NCBI RefSeq assembly: GCF_001625305.1
Contig: NW_017804476.1
Coordinates: 267,276-331,275 of the forward strand
Source: Branchiostoma belcheri
Lineage: Eukaryota > Chordata > Leptocardii > Amphioxiformes > Branchiostomatidae
Direction of reading: 5' to 3'
Length of the DNA stretch: 64,000 nt
The position numbers were made by a program, and so were the translations under genes. This document shows, piece after piece, positions 32,296 to 43,670 of the stretch. Below the pieces are notes generated by a model. It did no database searches. It saw only the letters and a list, made by a program, of their open reading frames with translations, and had not been told where the DNA came from. Position 1 is the stretch's first letter. Each line of letters opens with the position of its first letter.

Positions 32296-32989
32296 GCTTC
32301 GGTCCCAATTGCGCCGGTGCCCGTCGGGGATGTAGCCCGGCCGGCCCCGGTCGGGCTCAGGAGTCGGGCGAGCATCGGTTGTCATGGTCACAATTAAAAG
32401 TTTCCTTCAGTAGCATTTTGTTAAAAATTTTGTCACCCTCTTTGGTCGGTCTCCGGCAGGCACCCGGCAGGTACCCGGCAGATTCTCTGACGATGTCTTG
32501 TACCGACCTATACGTAATGCAGAATTCACGCTTTTGTTGTGATCATTTGATCTATGACGTCACACTTTTTACCCGGGGTACGAAGTATACACCTTTATTC
32601 TGTTTCCTCATCTGGTCTGTGACGTAACAAATGTGTCCCGGTGGACTGCCGGCAACCGGAGGGGTACCTGTCGGTGTTCTCACGACTCGGTCACGGCGTC
32701 TTTTTGTCAGTGGGACCCGGGTAGAATTTAAGTCAGAATTAAATTCTTCTCGGGTCCCCTCCGGGCCGAAAAATAGCCCGGTAGCCGCAGGGTGTCCTAG
32801 CCTGGGTACCATCCTACTCACACTCGCTTCCCTAAGAAGTGAAGCGAGTATGGGAGCCCCGGTATACAAGTAGGATGGTACCCAGGCTAAGGGTGTCCCG
32901 CGGGGCCACGTAGGGGTCACGCCCGAAAGTGCCATGAAACAGCCCGGGAATTACCCGGTAGGGCCCCCTTTTTCAATTGGGACCGAAGC
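32296..32989. mobile_element. GCTTCGGTCCCAATTG element, split by a palindrome
   Basis: Ends GCTTCGGTCCCAATTG and CAATTGGGACCGAAGC are exact 16-bp inverted repeats. The interior is GC-rich with repeated CCCGGTAG/CCCGGCAG words. No coding part. A TAGCCTGG palindrome sits at 32798-32889. Confidence 0.8.
32798..32889. mobile_element. TAGCCTGGGTACCATCC palindromic MITE
   Basis: 92-bp hairpin. Exact 9-bp target duplications AGGGTGTCC at 32789-32797 and 32890-32898, inside a larger element. Confidence 0.94.
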
Positions 32990-33209
32990 ATACGATGGCC
33001 TGGCTACCAGGCTACCTCTCATTGCAACACAGTCCACGCGTTCAATCGATAAGTCAACAAATATTTGCGTGTTGTGGTATAAACAAGGAATCTCCAATTA
33101 TGGTGTTTTGCCAACAGATACAAATTCCAGCATGTTGCTTATATTACGGTCGAACGAACCTGTTTATAGCAATTCAACCAGACGACTACCATGAAAGCAG
33201 AGAATACAT

Positions 33210-33604
33210 TAGGCCACACTAAGTAATTTTTATGGATGACGTCCGCGCGCGCGCATTAATTTTTGGCCGGTCCCCAGAAAAAAAAAACCCAAGAAATTCC
33301 GCTTCCTGTAACTATGACCAAAGAGTCACGACAGTGGGATAAGGGAAGATGTGATGAAAGGAAAGAGACAGGACAGGACGACAACTGCTGTTCCACTGAT
33401 TTATTGCTGTTTTCATGACGAATAAAAGACTTGTTGGTTGTTATACTGTTTCAATTTGTGTCCCAACATTTGTCGTCCCTTAGTATATTTCAAATCTAGA
33501 CATCTTGTTTTTTAGGGCCCTTCCGAAGTTTTTTTTCGCTCTCTCGCATTACATTTAGGGTCTCCAGAGGACGTCATCCATAAAAATTACTTGTTGTGGC
33601 CTTA
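33210..33604. mobile_element. AGGCCACA element, about 395 bp
   Basis: Ends TAGGCCACACTAAGTAATTT and its near-complement AATTACTTGTTGTGGCCTTA; both with ATGGATGACGTC or complement. The interior is an alternative to that of 14953 and 60999. Confidence 0.85.
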
Positions 33605-33987
33605 CCACACCAAAGCCACCATCCTGAAGGCCAAAGACAATATCAAACTTGGACAAACCTGTAGCTGTGTGTAACATTGTATTTGGTCCAGGGGATTTGT
33701 TGAAAGTCTGATTCTCAGTACAAGGTTGTGACTTCAGCTGCGGAGGGATTTGGCACGAAACCAGTTGTCACCATGGCAACGAAAGACGTACGTACGCACC
33801 ACACCCCCTGTGGCCTTCCGCGACTTGACCCCGACTCTAGAAATCTCATTTCCTCCAAGAGGGGGGTGCTAATATCAACGGGAAATCATCTCAATGAGAG
33901 TTAGAGGGCAATCCGACTACAGGGAACGAGCTAGACTCGACTGACAAAAACAAATGAGTGAAAAATATGTCTAAAGCTCACTTCATC
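33605..33987. other. intergenic, nothing recognised
   Basis: Unique-looking sequence with no exon or repeat that I can name. Confidence 0.4.
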
Positions 33988-34078
33988 TAGCCTGGTTACC
34001 AAACCTATTTCAGCTACCGAGTCTCTTTCGTTCTCTCCGAAAATAGAAAGAGACTTGGCTATCTTGGCAGCTAAAAAT
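33988..34078. mobile_element. TAGCCTGG hairpin remnant
   Basis: Starts TAGCCTGGTTACCAAACCTA. An inner palindrome runs CAGCTACCGAGTCTCTTTC to GAAAGAGACTTGGC. The right end is eroded. Confidence 0.65.
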
Positions 34079-34267
34079 ATGTTCGACACTATAGCTCATG
34101 ATCAGCTGGGCTACAATATGCAAGATGAACATGAAAGAAAATATCGTCTATCACTATACTATCAGATCTAGACATTGGACTTGTACTTGGATGATGATAC
34201 TAAATTTCAATTTTCGTGAAGGTATAATTTTCAAAGGCAGACCGATGCCCAACAGGAACTGAATTGG

Positions 34268-34430
34268 TCCTGGCATAATTATGTTTACCGAAGGAAAACA
34301 TATTGTTTTTGCTCTGTTTCCTCTTCTTCTCCAAACCAATAAGGTCACTGACCTGAACGAGAACTCTGTCACCATGGTAACTAGTGTTGGGTTACATCAT
34401 GTTGCAATTTTATAGCAGGAGGGATTTAAA
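34268..34430 (-). repeat. dispersed repeat, partner at 15770
   Basis: Inverse copy of 15770-15925: TTTACCGAAGGAAAACATA, CTTCTTCTCCAAACCAATAA, CACCATGGTAACTAGTGTTG. Confidence 0.8.
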
Positions 34431-35370
34431 ACTTGGCGGAGGATCGGCGGGACTCTTTTCTTATTTCTTATTTTATTTCTTTATTACAATTAAAAATACA
34501 ACACTGACCATTACAGAACATTTACATGTGATGCAGTGACGAATTAGTATCTAGAATTATATACAAAGTTAGATCAGTTGTCCGAATCTCTGTACATGAA
34601 TATAATTTCCTTGCGTGATCGCGTCAAATACATATGTCGCTGGAGATCAGTTCTCAAATTGTTTTCAAGGCCTGGCAACAGGTTTTTTGTTAGTTTTGTA
34701 ACTTCAAGGCGCGTGACCTGCACGCTTCGCTTGAGAATTGAAAACTTGGCGGGGCTCTTTTTTTATTTCTTATTTTATTTCTTTATTACAATGAAAAATA
34801 CAACACTGACAATTACGGAACTTTTACATGTGATACAGTGACGAATTAGTATCTAAAATTATGTACAAAGTTAGATCGGAATCGTTGTACATGAATTTTC
34901 CTTGCGTGATCGCGCCAAATACATATGTCGCTGGAGATCAGTTCTCAAATTGTTTTCAAGGCCTGGCAACAGGTTTTTTTGTTAGTTTAACTTCAAGGCG
35001 CGTGACCTGCACGCTTCGCTTGAGAATTGAAAACTTGGCGGAGGATCGGCGGAGCTCTTTTTTTTATTTTTTATTTTATTTCTTAATTACAATTAAAAAT
35101 ACAACACTGACAATTACAGAGAATTTACATGTGATACAGTGACGAATTAGTATGTAAAATTATGTACAAAGTTAGATCAGTTGTCGGGATCGTTGTACAT
35201 GAATTTTCCTTGCGTGATCGCGAAAAATACATATGTCGCTGGAGATCAGTTCTCAAATTGTTTTCAAGGCCTGGCAACAGATTTTTTTGTTAGTTTAACT
35301 TCAAGGCGCGCGACCTGCACGCTTCGCTGGAGAATTGAAAACTTGGCGGAGGATCGGCGGAACTCTTTAG
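34431..35370. repeat. tandem array, about 290-308 bp unit, 3 copies
   Basis: AACTTGGCGG begins units near 34431, 34740 and 35030. Each has TTATTTCTTTATTACAATTA-like sequence, CGTGATCGCG, CGCTGGAGATCAGTTCTCAA and GACCTGCACGCTTCGCT. Part of the unit looks like a LINE 3' tail. Confidence 0.93.
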
Positions 35371-35596
35371 GCCCCCACCTCGGGCGACCCTGCACGTTTT
35401 AGTAGAGGCGGTCGCTCGGGTTTCAATGCTGGAGCCGCGTGAGTTTCGATGACAAAAGGTTGTGTGGGACGATTGGAACAAGTAGTCAGTAATATCGCTT
35501 AATAAGACTGTCGCCAAGGTGGGTGGCCGAGAAGATGGGACTTGTATCGGGAACTTTTGTAGGGTTATTTTTGCACGATTCGTGGATGTTGGGACG

Positions 35597-35970
35597 TTTT
35601 AAAGGAATGCAATGCGATTTCAGGGCAGTTGAAAATTATAATTATTCTGAATAGGGCAATCTTTGTGATATTGACACATACTGCTTCACATTAGCACATT
35701 TGAATCAGCATTTCGTACTGCGAAATGTGCAGAAACAAGCCCCAAGATGAATCCTTTATTTTCTGGGTGGTACCCTAAAAATCAGCCCAGGGTCATTCTA
35801 TTCCAGTAACCATTTTCCAGTAACCAATTTTGGGTATTTTTCCTCCATGAGGGTCAATATACACTGGGATAGTGTGGTTTTAACTCACAAGTACGTCGAT
35901 AAATGACTAGAATATTGACTTTGAAAAATCGAGTTTCAAAGCCCTAAAAACTGCACTGAATGCCTTTAAA
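35597..35970 (+). mobile_element. AAAGGCATTCAATG MITE (copy 6)
   Basis: Starts TTTTAAAGGAATGCAATGCG and ends CACTGAATGCCTTTAAA; both ends retain TTTAAA. Full set of family landmarks. Confidence 0.88.
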
Positions 35971-36304
35971 GTGCAAGCGCAGCTATCTGGAAAGACTAGG
36001 GCAAGAATTATACTTCTCCAAATAGGATCTTCTCGGGCTATGGTCCTCAACGACTCATCTTAAAACTTTCAGGCGTTGCGATGCTCCTATATTTGAGACA
36101 GATTTCAAGTTCTGTAAGTTGTGATGGGGGATGAGAGCAGCTGGCTCAATTCAAATATAAGATCGACTACAATGCACGAAAGTATTATATTATTGTCTCA
36201 GATATTTTAGTGTCATCGTAAGAGAGCAATGGTAATACATTTTATTACTTTTCCTTGTAAACATTGGCGCACAAATAGACAAATTTATATACAGTATGTT
36301 GTTC

Positions 36305-36465
36305 TAGTCTCCAACAGGTTTTGCAGGCTGAATAAATAGTAGAAATCGGCCTAAAAAGAATGTAGCACAGGCAAACTGGACCCTCTATGGCCGGCCAAAT
36401 CCCATGGCTAGCTACATTCTTTGTAGGCCAATATCTACTGTTTGTTCAGCCTGCAAAAGAGTCTA
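36305..36465. mobile_element. TAGTCTCC/TTTGCAGGCTGA hairpin MITE (copy 1)
   Basis: Ends TAGTCTCC and AGAGTCTA enclose TTTTGCAGGCTGAATAAATA and its complement. Exact 8-bp flanking repeats TGTTGTTC at 36297-36304 and 36466-36473. Confidence 0.9.
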
Positions 36466-36491
36466 TGTTGTTCCATTTGGCCGACCACCGC

Positions 36492-36591
36492 TAGCCTGGC
36501 TACCAGACCTATCATAGCTCCCAAGTCCTACATCCTTGTGAGAGTATGTGTGTAGGACTCGGGAGCTATGATAGGTCTGGTAACCAGGCTA
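36492..36591. mobile_element. TAGCCTGGCTACCAGACC palindromic MITE
   Basis: 100-bp hairpin with TAGCTCCCAAGTCCTACA arms. Flanks GACCACCGC and GACCACCGA match at 8 of 9. Only 26 bp from the previous MITE. Confidence 0.92.
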
Positions 36592-37046
36592 GACCACCGA
36601 CACCTGTTCTGGCCCGTGCCGGGGTTATGCTATCGGCGCGGCGGGCTCAGGTTTCCCAGTTTGCCCTCGGCACGCGCCCGCCCGGCTTACAGCATCGCCG
36701 AGCAAAACGTTTGTGTTGTGTACACACAGAACCGCAGAGACCCCCGCCTAATCGAATCAAGATGAACGCCTGATGATCGGGGAAAGGGTGCTGGGGACAG
36801 GCAAGGTTTCTTGGCGGGGCAATCGAGATCTAAAGCCGAGAAACCTGGAAACAACTGCCCGCCGGTACGGGCTGGGCAGACAGGCGACGATTGCAGAATA
36901 CCGTGGGGGTCGAAGTGGCACATGTCGCCTGGACAGGGATACAAACTTGAAAACTTAGATAGATTGAACTTGATAGAATAAGATTGAATATGGCAATACA
37001 GTAATACACATGGTTTTGTGACCAAGGTACAGGGTAGACCAAGGTA
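36592..37046. other. intergenic, nothing recognised
   Basis: A GC-rich stretch with overlapping short open frames on both strands. No gene evidence. Confidence 0.4.
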
Positions 37047-37217
37047 CAGGGTAGGGTAGGGTAGGGTAGGGTAGGGTAGGGAAGGGAAGGGTAGGGTAGG
37101 GTAGGGTAGGGTAGGGTAGGGTAGGGTAGGGTAGGGTAGGGTAGGGTAGGCTAGGCTAGGCTAGGCTAGGGTTGGCTAGGCTAGGCTAGGCTATGCTAGG
37201 CTAGGCTAGGGTAGGGT
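37047..37217. repeat. TAGGG / CTAGG pentamer array
   Basis: About 18 units of GGGTA shift at 37150 to GGCTA units, with a few variants. It is a 5-bp period, not the 6-bp telomere repeat. Confidence 0.95.
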
Positions 37218-37524
37218 GGATGCTAGCTCTAGCTCTAGCTCTGGCTCTAGAATGTTGAGGGAGGACGCTCCAGTCGGAAAGCACAACTTTTACAAGATTG
37301 TGGGTACAAGATGATGCGGAGTTTATGAGGAAAACATTGCAAGCAAGACTATAGCTAGACTCGCTGTTTTGGTCTATTCTAAACTTGTATCCAGGCAAGT
37401 CTTCGAGTCTTGCAAAGGCAAGGCACCAAGAGACAACGTCTAGCAGAAAAATAGACGTAAAGCAAGGACAACAATAACAACAGCAAGTATAAAGGAGGCA
37501 AGAATTTTGAGAAATGCTTTGTAG

Positions 37525-37850
37525 ATATGCAATACTCTAATTTTTCTTCTCAGTTTTTGGTACAGACATGTACGGCGAAGTAAGAAACAGGGGACCAAAA
37601 TATAAGCACGTGGACTTCTCTCTGACTCTTGACTGTAAAACACGTCTGTTATCTTACGCCACGCCTCAGGCACTTTACCGCACTCTGACAATATGCAATA
37701 CTCTAATTTTTCTTTTCAGTTCTTGGTACAAACGAAGTAAGAAACAGGGGACCAAAATATAAGCACGTGGACTTCCCTGACTCTTGACTGTAAAACACGT
37801 CTGTTATCTTACGCCACACCTCAGGCACGTTACCGCACTCTGACCTCTGG
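37525..37850. repeat. 165-bp tandem duplication
   Basis: ATATGCAATACTCTAATTTT begins at 37525 and 37690. Both units contain GAAGTAAGAAACAGGGGACC, AAGCACGTGGACTTC and TTACCGCACTCTGAC. Flanking AGACGTAAA.CAAGGACAAC motifs recur at about 37452 and 38302. Confidence 0.9.
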
Positions 37851-38544
37851 CCCACAGGACCACAGATCTCCTTTCGCCCGAAGGCGCCGTGTGTCATCAG
37901 GGGTCAGTCGCTGTCACCTAGGGCGGCTCTTCAAAGGGAGGGGATACATAGCTGACATGGTCGATCTCTCCGTCACCCTTATTACCGCTACACACAGTCT
38001 GAGAAAGAGCGAGGATGCGAAAAAAAGTCACTGATCATGAGTCACGCTGCTAAATGTGAACGCCTACACTTCCGTCATTTTAGGAATATATGTGCGCCAT
38101 ATTACATCAAGTGTGCGTCATACACTCAACGCAATGCAGCTTGTATTCAATTGATGTCTCTGAGACGAAGTTCAAACGGTGTGTGGCAGAGTCATGACCA
38201 ACTTTCACGAAAATGATAACATGGTGTTCAGAATATTGACTCTGAACTGATCCAAGTGTTAATCGACCAGCAACAAGAGAACACGTCTAGCGATATATTA
38301 GACGTAAACAAGGACAACAACAACAACAACAAATACTAAAACTCGCATTTAAATGCTGTCTCTGGGACGAAGTGGCACGTGATCCACTTTCACGAAAATG
38401 ATAACATGGTGTTCAGAACTATTTTAGCTACTGTGTCAGCTTTTTAGCTTTTCAGTGGAGCTCTTTCTTAGGTTTGGATACCTGGCAACCCTGCCTGGCA
38501 ACGTAAATACGACAGGATACTAGCATGGAGGTAAAATGATGATA
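37851..38544. other. intergenic with a short duplication
   Basis: TTTCACGAAAATGATAACAT then GGTGTTCAGAA occurs at about 38204 and 38390. No gene recognised. Confidence 0.5.
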
Positions 38545-38720
38545 CAGTGAACACATTTTTTTATTGAGCAACGTAGAAACTTTAATACAAAGACACAGTG
38601 GTGGGCAATTCTAGCAGGTTGCTAATCTTAGCGTTAGCTCCACTGAGAAAGGAAGGCACATACAATGGTACATATTTATATTGCCATGCTTGGAATTATC
38701 ACATATGATCTGTTACGGGG
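38545..38720 (-). mobile_element. LINE tail
   Basis: On + TTTTTTATTGAGCAACGTAG then CTTTAATACAAAGACACAGT; shares elements with 29768-29960. No coding part. Confidence 0.5.
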
Positions 38721-40554
38721 TGACATACGAGTGACTGCTTCGACTGTACCAATTGGTTGAAAATGGAGTGAATTGAGAAACTGATGATCATTTAAAAGGG
38801 TAGGTAGTTGGCTCCCTGCCAGTTAACGTGTGTCTCTGCTACCCGCTGGGGACTCAGATGCTGCAGCCAAGGCGGGCCATCAAAGAATTCCAAAATCAGT
38901 CCAAATTATCAATTAACACGAGATTCTCCGGGAGAAAGTCTCCGTGAACCCACAGGAATTTCCCCGGCCGAGATTCCACGGGTTTCGGGTGTGCCGTGTG
39001 TCTGTGTTCCCGTCCCTGTCTACCCGGGCTGTCACCTGTTCCTGCCCCGTCAACAAAAGTCGCCACCTCTCAGTATTCCTCTCAGAAATATACACAAAGT
39101 CTTCAGTAAAATATTGTATCCATTTCTTTACAATTTTTTTTCACTGATATAAGGAGAATTTTTCACTGATATAAGGAGCATGTCTTTGTCTCCTGCTTGG
39201 ATATGAGAGATGTAATATGATGTAGAAGTACCATTTGTAGATTTTTTTTAGATACGATGGTAGTTTATTGACAAGACCTGACGACAATTTGACAGAGCGC
39301 GTCGCTTCCATCAACGACTCCTGTCGTCTTCATTTTTATCTAGCAAAGACGTTATGGACCATGGCATTTGATCAGAAATCAAGCAAAGAGAATGATACGA
39401 ACGACACTTTCGTGCAGTTGGCTATGTTCCTTTTGGATGTAATAATATTGGACGTAAACGTGCGCACCACTTTATTGTGATACCGAAAGTTCCTGGGGAG
39501 GGGACGTGTCAAAATGAACAGTGTCATTGGAAGTTCATGTTGTATTGAACTTTGCCGTTATGTTCACAATCTCGTGGGCTCTCAATTACTACCGTAAAAG
39601 TAAACTTCGCGCAGCGGGGATCATGTTATGTGATACAGTATATCCACTTACAAGGACCCCAAGCCGGTGGATTCTAGGAAAGCTTCAAAACATGATGATG
39701 AGTTCGTTTGTTCGTCTGTTACTGCCGTGGCTCATCTTCGAAGTCACGCAGGTATCAATCATCTTGACCATCAGTTGTCAAGGCAACGTCTGAGTGGTGA
39801 TTGATGAGGAAAGGTCCAGACGAGATGGCGCCCGAGCGCCGCGTGAGCCCGGCTCTTCAGTAAATCAATTTAGCAGAGACGCGCTCTGTCCCCGCAGGTC
39901 GGGACCACAGAACCAGGTCACTGCTACCTCCACCCCCGGGAGCCAGACTAGCACCGGGCCGTTAGCCGTTTTCCCTCGGCAGACAAGAGCCCTTCGCCCG
40001 CCTATCTAAATTACCGCTACGGGGGAGTTGAGCCCGGGGAGTTTGGCCGTCATATTAGGGAGTACCACGTTTGATGGAAGATGTCAGCAAATGAAAGAAA
40101 ATGGCAATTCTACGTTAATTTTTCTCCATTGCAGCATTCTTGAGAGAGAGCATTCTTGGCTGGACTTTGGTGCCTTATTATGTTCTGCCAAGAAGAGGTA
40201 ACATCGTACATGTTATTTGCAGTAGTTTGCTGTTGCCGTTTCCAAAATCTTCCAACATCTTCCAAGTGTATTTCTGGTAGATTTCACCTGACATCAAGAA
40301 CAACATTTACCTATTACTGTTCTCACAAGTTCTCTCGCAAGCGCTACCTGGACGCAATGGGCATTGGCATTCTAGTACTTTTTCGATTGCCATAAATGAA
40401 ACTGCTTTCTGTGATGTAAAAAATTAAATGGGCATGGCTAGCATCTAAACACAGACAACAGCTGAATTTAGATGAATATCGTTTTTTTAGCTGTCGTTCT
40501 TTCAGGAGGGACGATAATAATTATAATAATAATAATTGTGTGTGACTTTATAGA
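38721..40554. other. intergenic, no gene recognised
   Basis: Several open frames of 60-114 codons on the + strand, none with a known domain. Nothing repetitive stands out apart from a tandem TTTTTCACTGATATAAGGAG at 39138-39178. Confidence 0.45.
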
Positions 40555-40870
40555 AAAGTTTATTGCAAATTCGTGCCCGGAGGCTAATTGCAAATTACAA
40601 AACATAAAATAAAGTAATGAAATAGAGTATAAAATAACTAAAGTCTACATGATAAAGGTAGCTGTCTAGAACTATAACTATGTCTAAAACTATGTCTGAA
40701 GGGTTTGACTTCTCTTCTGTAAACCATGGAAGACGTAATGTCCCACCTTTTCCAAAATTTGTGGGTTTTGGGAAGTTATAAGAAGAATAGTTTTTTCTTG
40801 GTCTGTATTTAGAGAAATTGGGATAAATTGTAGAAGTTTGAATAGTCAATTCATTTCGAGCGTTGTTAAT
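40555..40870 (-). mobile_element. LINE ORF2 end and tail (TTTGCAATAAACTT family)
   Basis: Minus-strand peptide NELTIQTSTIYPNFSKY and, later in the same frame, EEKSNPSDIVLDIVIVLDSY, then a tail complementary to GTTTATTGCAAATTCGTGCC. Close to 20829-21262. Confidence 0.85.
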
Positions 40871-41195
40871 AATAATAATATTAATAATGATAATAGTTTC
40901 ATCCACAGTTGCCGCTAGAATAAAAAACTGTATGCGGTAGACTATCAAGCGAGTTTTTATAGATGTATCTCCTTCGACCTTCGCGGCCCGTTGGCCTGCC
41001 CTGGACCCACAGAACCAGCGGTACAAGGTACAAGAACAAGCCCCTCCCCCACACCTCGGCAGAAAACTGCAGGAATTCGGGGTTTTACGGGGAGGCGGGG
41101 CGAGGCCGCGGGGAGCTTGGCGCCAAAAGTCAACATGGGTCCATAACAATTTCCACGCTCCACTTCACACAGACCGTAGATCTGAAAACATTCGC

Positions 41196-41873
41196 CAGGG
41201 GCTTTTTCAGGTGTATACGGTGCAATTTTACGGAATACAGTGCAATTTTACGGAATACAGTGCAATTTTACTAGTATACAGTGCAATTTTACGGAATACA
41301 GTGCAATTTTACTAGTATACAGTGCAATTTTACGGAATACAGTGCAATTTTACTAGTATACAGTGCAACTTTACGGAATACAGTGCAAGTTTACTAGTAT
41401 ACAGTGCAATATTACTAGTATACAGTGCAATTTTACGGAATACAGTGCAATTTTACTAGTATACAGTGCAATTTTACGGAATACAGTGCAAGTTTACTAG
41501 TATACAGTGCAATTTTACGGAATACAGTGCAATTTTACTAGTATACAGTGCAATTTTACGGAATACAGTGCAATCGTATTGGTATACAGTACAATTTTAC
41601 TAGTAGAAGTGCACTGTATATTAATAAATTGTACTGTATACGAATAAGATTACACTGTATTCCGTAAAATTGCACTGTATACTAATATGATTGTACTGTA
41701 TTTCGTAAAATTACTAGTAAAATAGCACTGTATACTAGTAAAATTGCACTGTATACTAATAAGATCGCACTGTATTGCGTAAAATTGCACTGTATACTAG
41801 TATAAAAATTGCACTGTATTCTGATAAATTGCATGTATTCCGTAAAATTGCACCGTATACTCTGGCACCCCTG
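41196..41873. mobile_element. fold-back element made of inverted 20-21 bp minisatellites
   Basis: Left half (to about 41605) is a forward array of ACAGTGCAATTTTACGGAAT (20 bp) and ACAGTGCAATTTTACTAGTA plus T (21 bp). The right half is the same words in reverse complement. Outer ends CAGGGG and CACCCCTG with GTATACGGTGCAATTTTACG next to each, inverted. CAGGGG ends suggest hAT, but no target duplication is visible. Confidence 0.88.
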
Positions 41874-42290
41874 TTTTTACCGTGACATATTGTCACTACC
41901 ATGTAGTATATATTTACCTTAAGGGCTTTGAAGTGGTAATGACTTTTCCAAGCTGGACTTGGCAAAAAAAGGCGGTTAGGCCACTTGTGCCTAAAAGGGC
42001 GTGACGACCAGATCGCTTTTGGCTATGGAGATTCTTTTTGAAGCTCTTGCAAGACTTGGGGTCAACTATAAATGTGTATTCCACTTATCCTTATGTGTGT
42101 TACGCAAGTGTATAGTAGTGGCAGTAGCAGCAAATATATAGTACAAAAGGATTGCTTACATCAATGACTATACGATGTCATTGTCCATATACATATAGGA
42201 CCATATAGATGATGAGCAACATGTTTACAGAGACTTTATTAGACCAGAATCTGAAAAAAAAAAGAAAAATGTTTGACATATCAGAAACCC
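41874..42290. other. intergenic, nothing recognised
   Basis: Unique-looking AT-rich sequence. Confidence 0.4.
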
Positions 42291-42479
42291 TATCTCCAAG
42301 CAGATTCTGTGTAGCCTGGGTACCATCCTACTTCTTAGGGAAGCGAGTGTGGGAGCCCCGGCATACAAGTAGGATGGTACCCAGGCTAGATTCTGTGGGG
42401 CAATGGCAGTCTATATATATTGGGCACCTGTAAAAGCTGGCCGCACATATAGACTCCCACAGAATCTGCTTGGAGATTA
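42291..42479. mobile_element. TATCTCCAAGCAGA element, host of a nested palindrome
   Basis: Ends TATCTCCAAGCAGATTCTGT and CAGAATCTGCTTGGAGATTA, inverted. A TAGCCTGG palindrome inserted within its left arm. CAGAAACCC precedes it at 42282-42290. Confidence 0.85.
42312..42388. mobile_element. TAGCCTGGGTACCATCC MITE, nested
   Basis: 77 bp; arms shortened on one side. Exact 9-bp target duplications GATTCTGTG at 42303-42311 and 42389-42397, lying inside the arm of the host element. Confidence 0.95.
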
Positions 42480-42487
42480 CATATGCC

Positions 42488-42676
42488 TAGCCTATACCAG
42501 GCTTTTGGAGGTGGCTGAAAAGAGAGATAACATGCCGAGGGAGTCGGTCCGCTAGAAAGTGCAGTACACACGACAAACTGTACTTCCTAGCGGACCAACT
42601 CCCTTCGGCATGTTATCTCTCTCATTTGACCAAATTCTACTCTTTCCAGCCGCCTCCCGAAGCCTGGTAGAGGCTA
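42488..42676. mobile_element. TAGCCTCTACCAGGC hairpin MITE (copy 3)
   Basis: Ends TAGCCTATACCAGGC and GCCTGGTAGAGGCTA. Long arms with GAGATAACATGCCGAGGGAG and complement. It starts 9 bp after the previous element. No target duplication of its own is seen. Confidence 0.9.
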
Positions 42677-43670
42677 ACAGAAACCCAGGCCTTGCTCTCA
42701 AGGCCCACAAGCCCAGCTGACGCACAACCACGAACTTTCCAGCTGAAGGGGACCGGTTTTAGTGCCTGTTGCCAAACATGTTTTGGCTCAAGATAAGCCG
42801 AGCTCGGCACGACTCGAAGCCGTATCAGGCCCAATTTAACCCAGTTAACCACTTTGGCAAAGATCTAAGGCAGCGGCGATCGGTGTAACTCTAACTGCTA
42901 CAGGTGTTGATGATTTCAAGAAACAAGATGTTAGGACTGACATAGATAGCCTTGTTTCTATCTCTCAGGAGCTGTATGCCAGTGTCGTAGTCTTTGGTCT
43001 GGCCCATAGAATACGTGGGACATATTAAATGTGATCTCATTCCTGATCTATTCATAATCATATCGCTTCTTCTTGTAAGAGAAGGCAATATGATTTTAAC
43101 TACACTTCTCAAGTCAAGTCAATAATCATTGAGAATTATGAATGGCCATGAATGGCAGAAGATGTTCTGTGTTTAAGTATATAGTGCTTTACCTGGGCTT
43201 CTCGCACACAGATCAAAGCATAATGTCAAGACGGCAATGCCGTAAGGTACAGCACCCTATTGCATCCAAGTGTACATATCATTTATGTCCTATCCTCCTG
43301 CGATCCATGGTTTCTTTGATCAAGCTCGAGGGATTTTGTCAAAGACTGAAATCAGCCATGGTAACTGAACGTAAAATAGCAGGGGCCAGGAGACCCTACT
43401 ACGTCAATGCGCTAACGACTAACTACACTTAGCCTAAAAAGATTATGTAATGACGTCTTTACTGCAATTAACGATGCACGCGATGGAGACACAACCTTGG
43501 TTTTAACGTCCTTAGCGGGATCATATTGTCTTAAACCGGGCGGGGCCAAGGATTTCAGGCCCGGGACGCTATCTGGCTGTGACTTGACATTATCCAGCCG
43601 AGAGGGGTTTTATCCATGTAGTGTGGACTCATTACATTCGCTTGGAGACGATCTCACCAGAGCTACATGT
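42677..43670. other. intergenic, no gene recognised
   Basis: Open frames up to 96 codons without recognisable features. CAGAAACCC at 42678-42686 repeats the left flank of the composite at 42291. Confidence 0.45.

Noticed and set aside
37525-37850. Duplicated micro-exon (TTTTTCTTYTCAG ... GAAGTAAG)
   Set aside because: Splice-like signals are present in both copies, but the putative exons differ in length (about 17 and 26 nt), are not conserved in frame and have no neighbouring exons.
40595-41149. Open frame of 184 codons on the minus strand
   Set aside because: The C-terminal half is a LINE ORF2 remnant (ELTIQTSTIYPNF); the N-terminal half is chance sequence.
41214-41605. Regular 20-21 bp repeats resembling a CRISPR array
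   Set aside because: No unique spacers; the units abut directly and are mirrored in reverse complement, in animal DNA. It is a minisatellite-type fold-back element.
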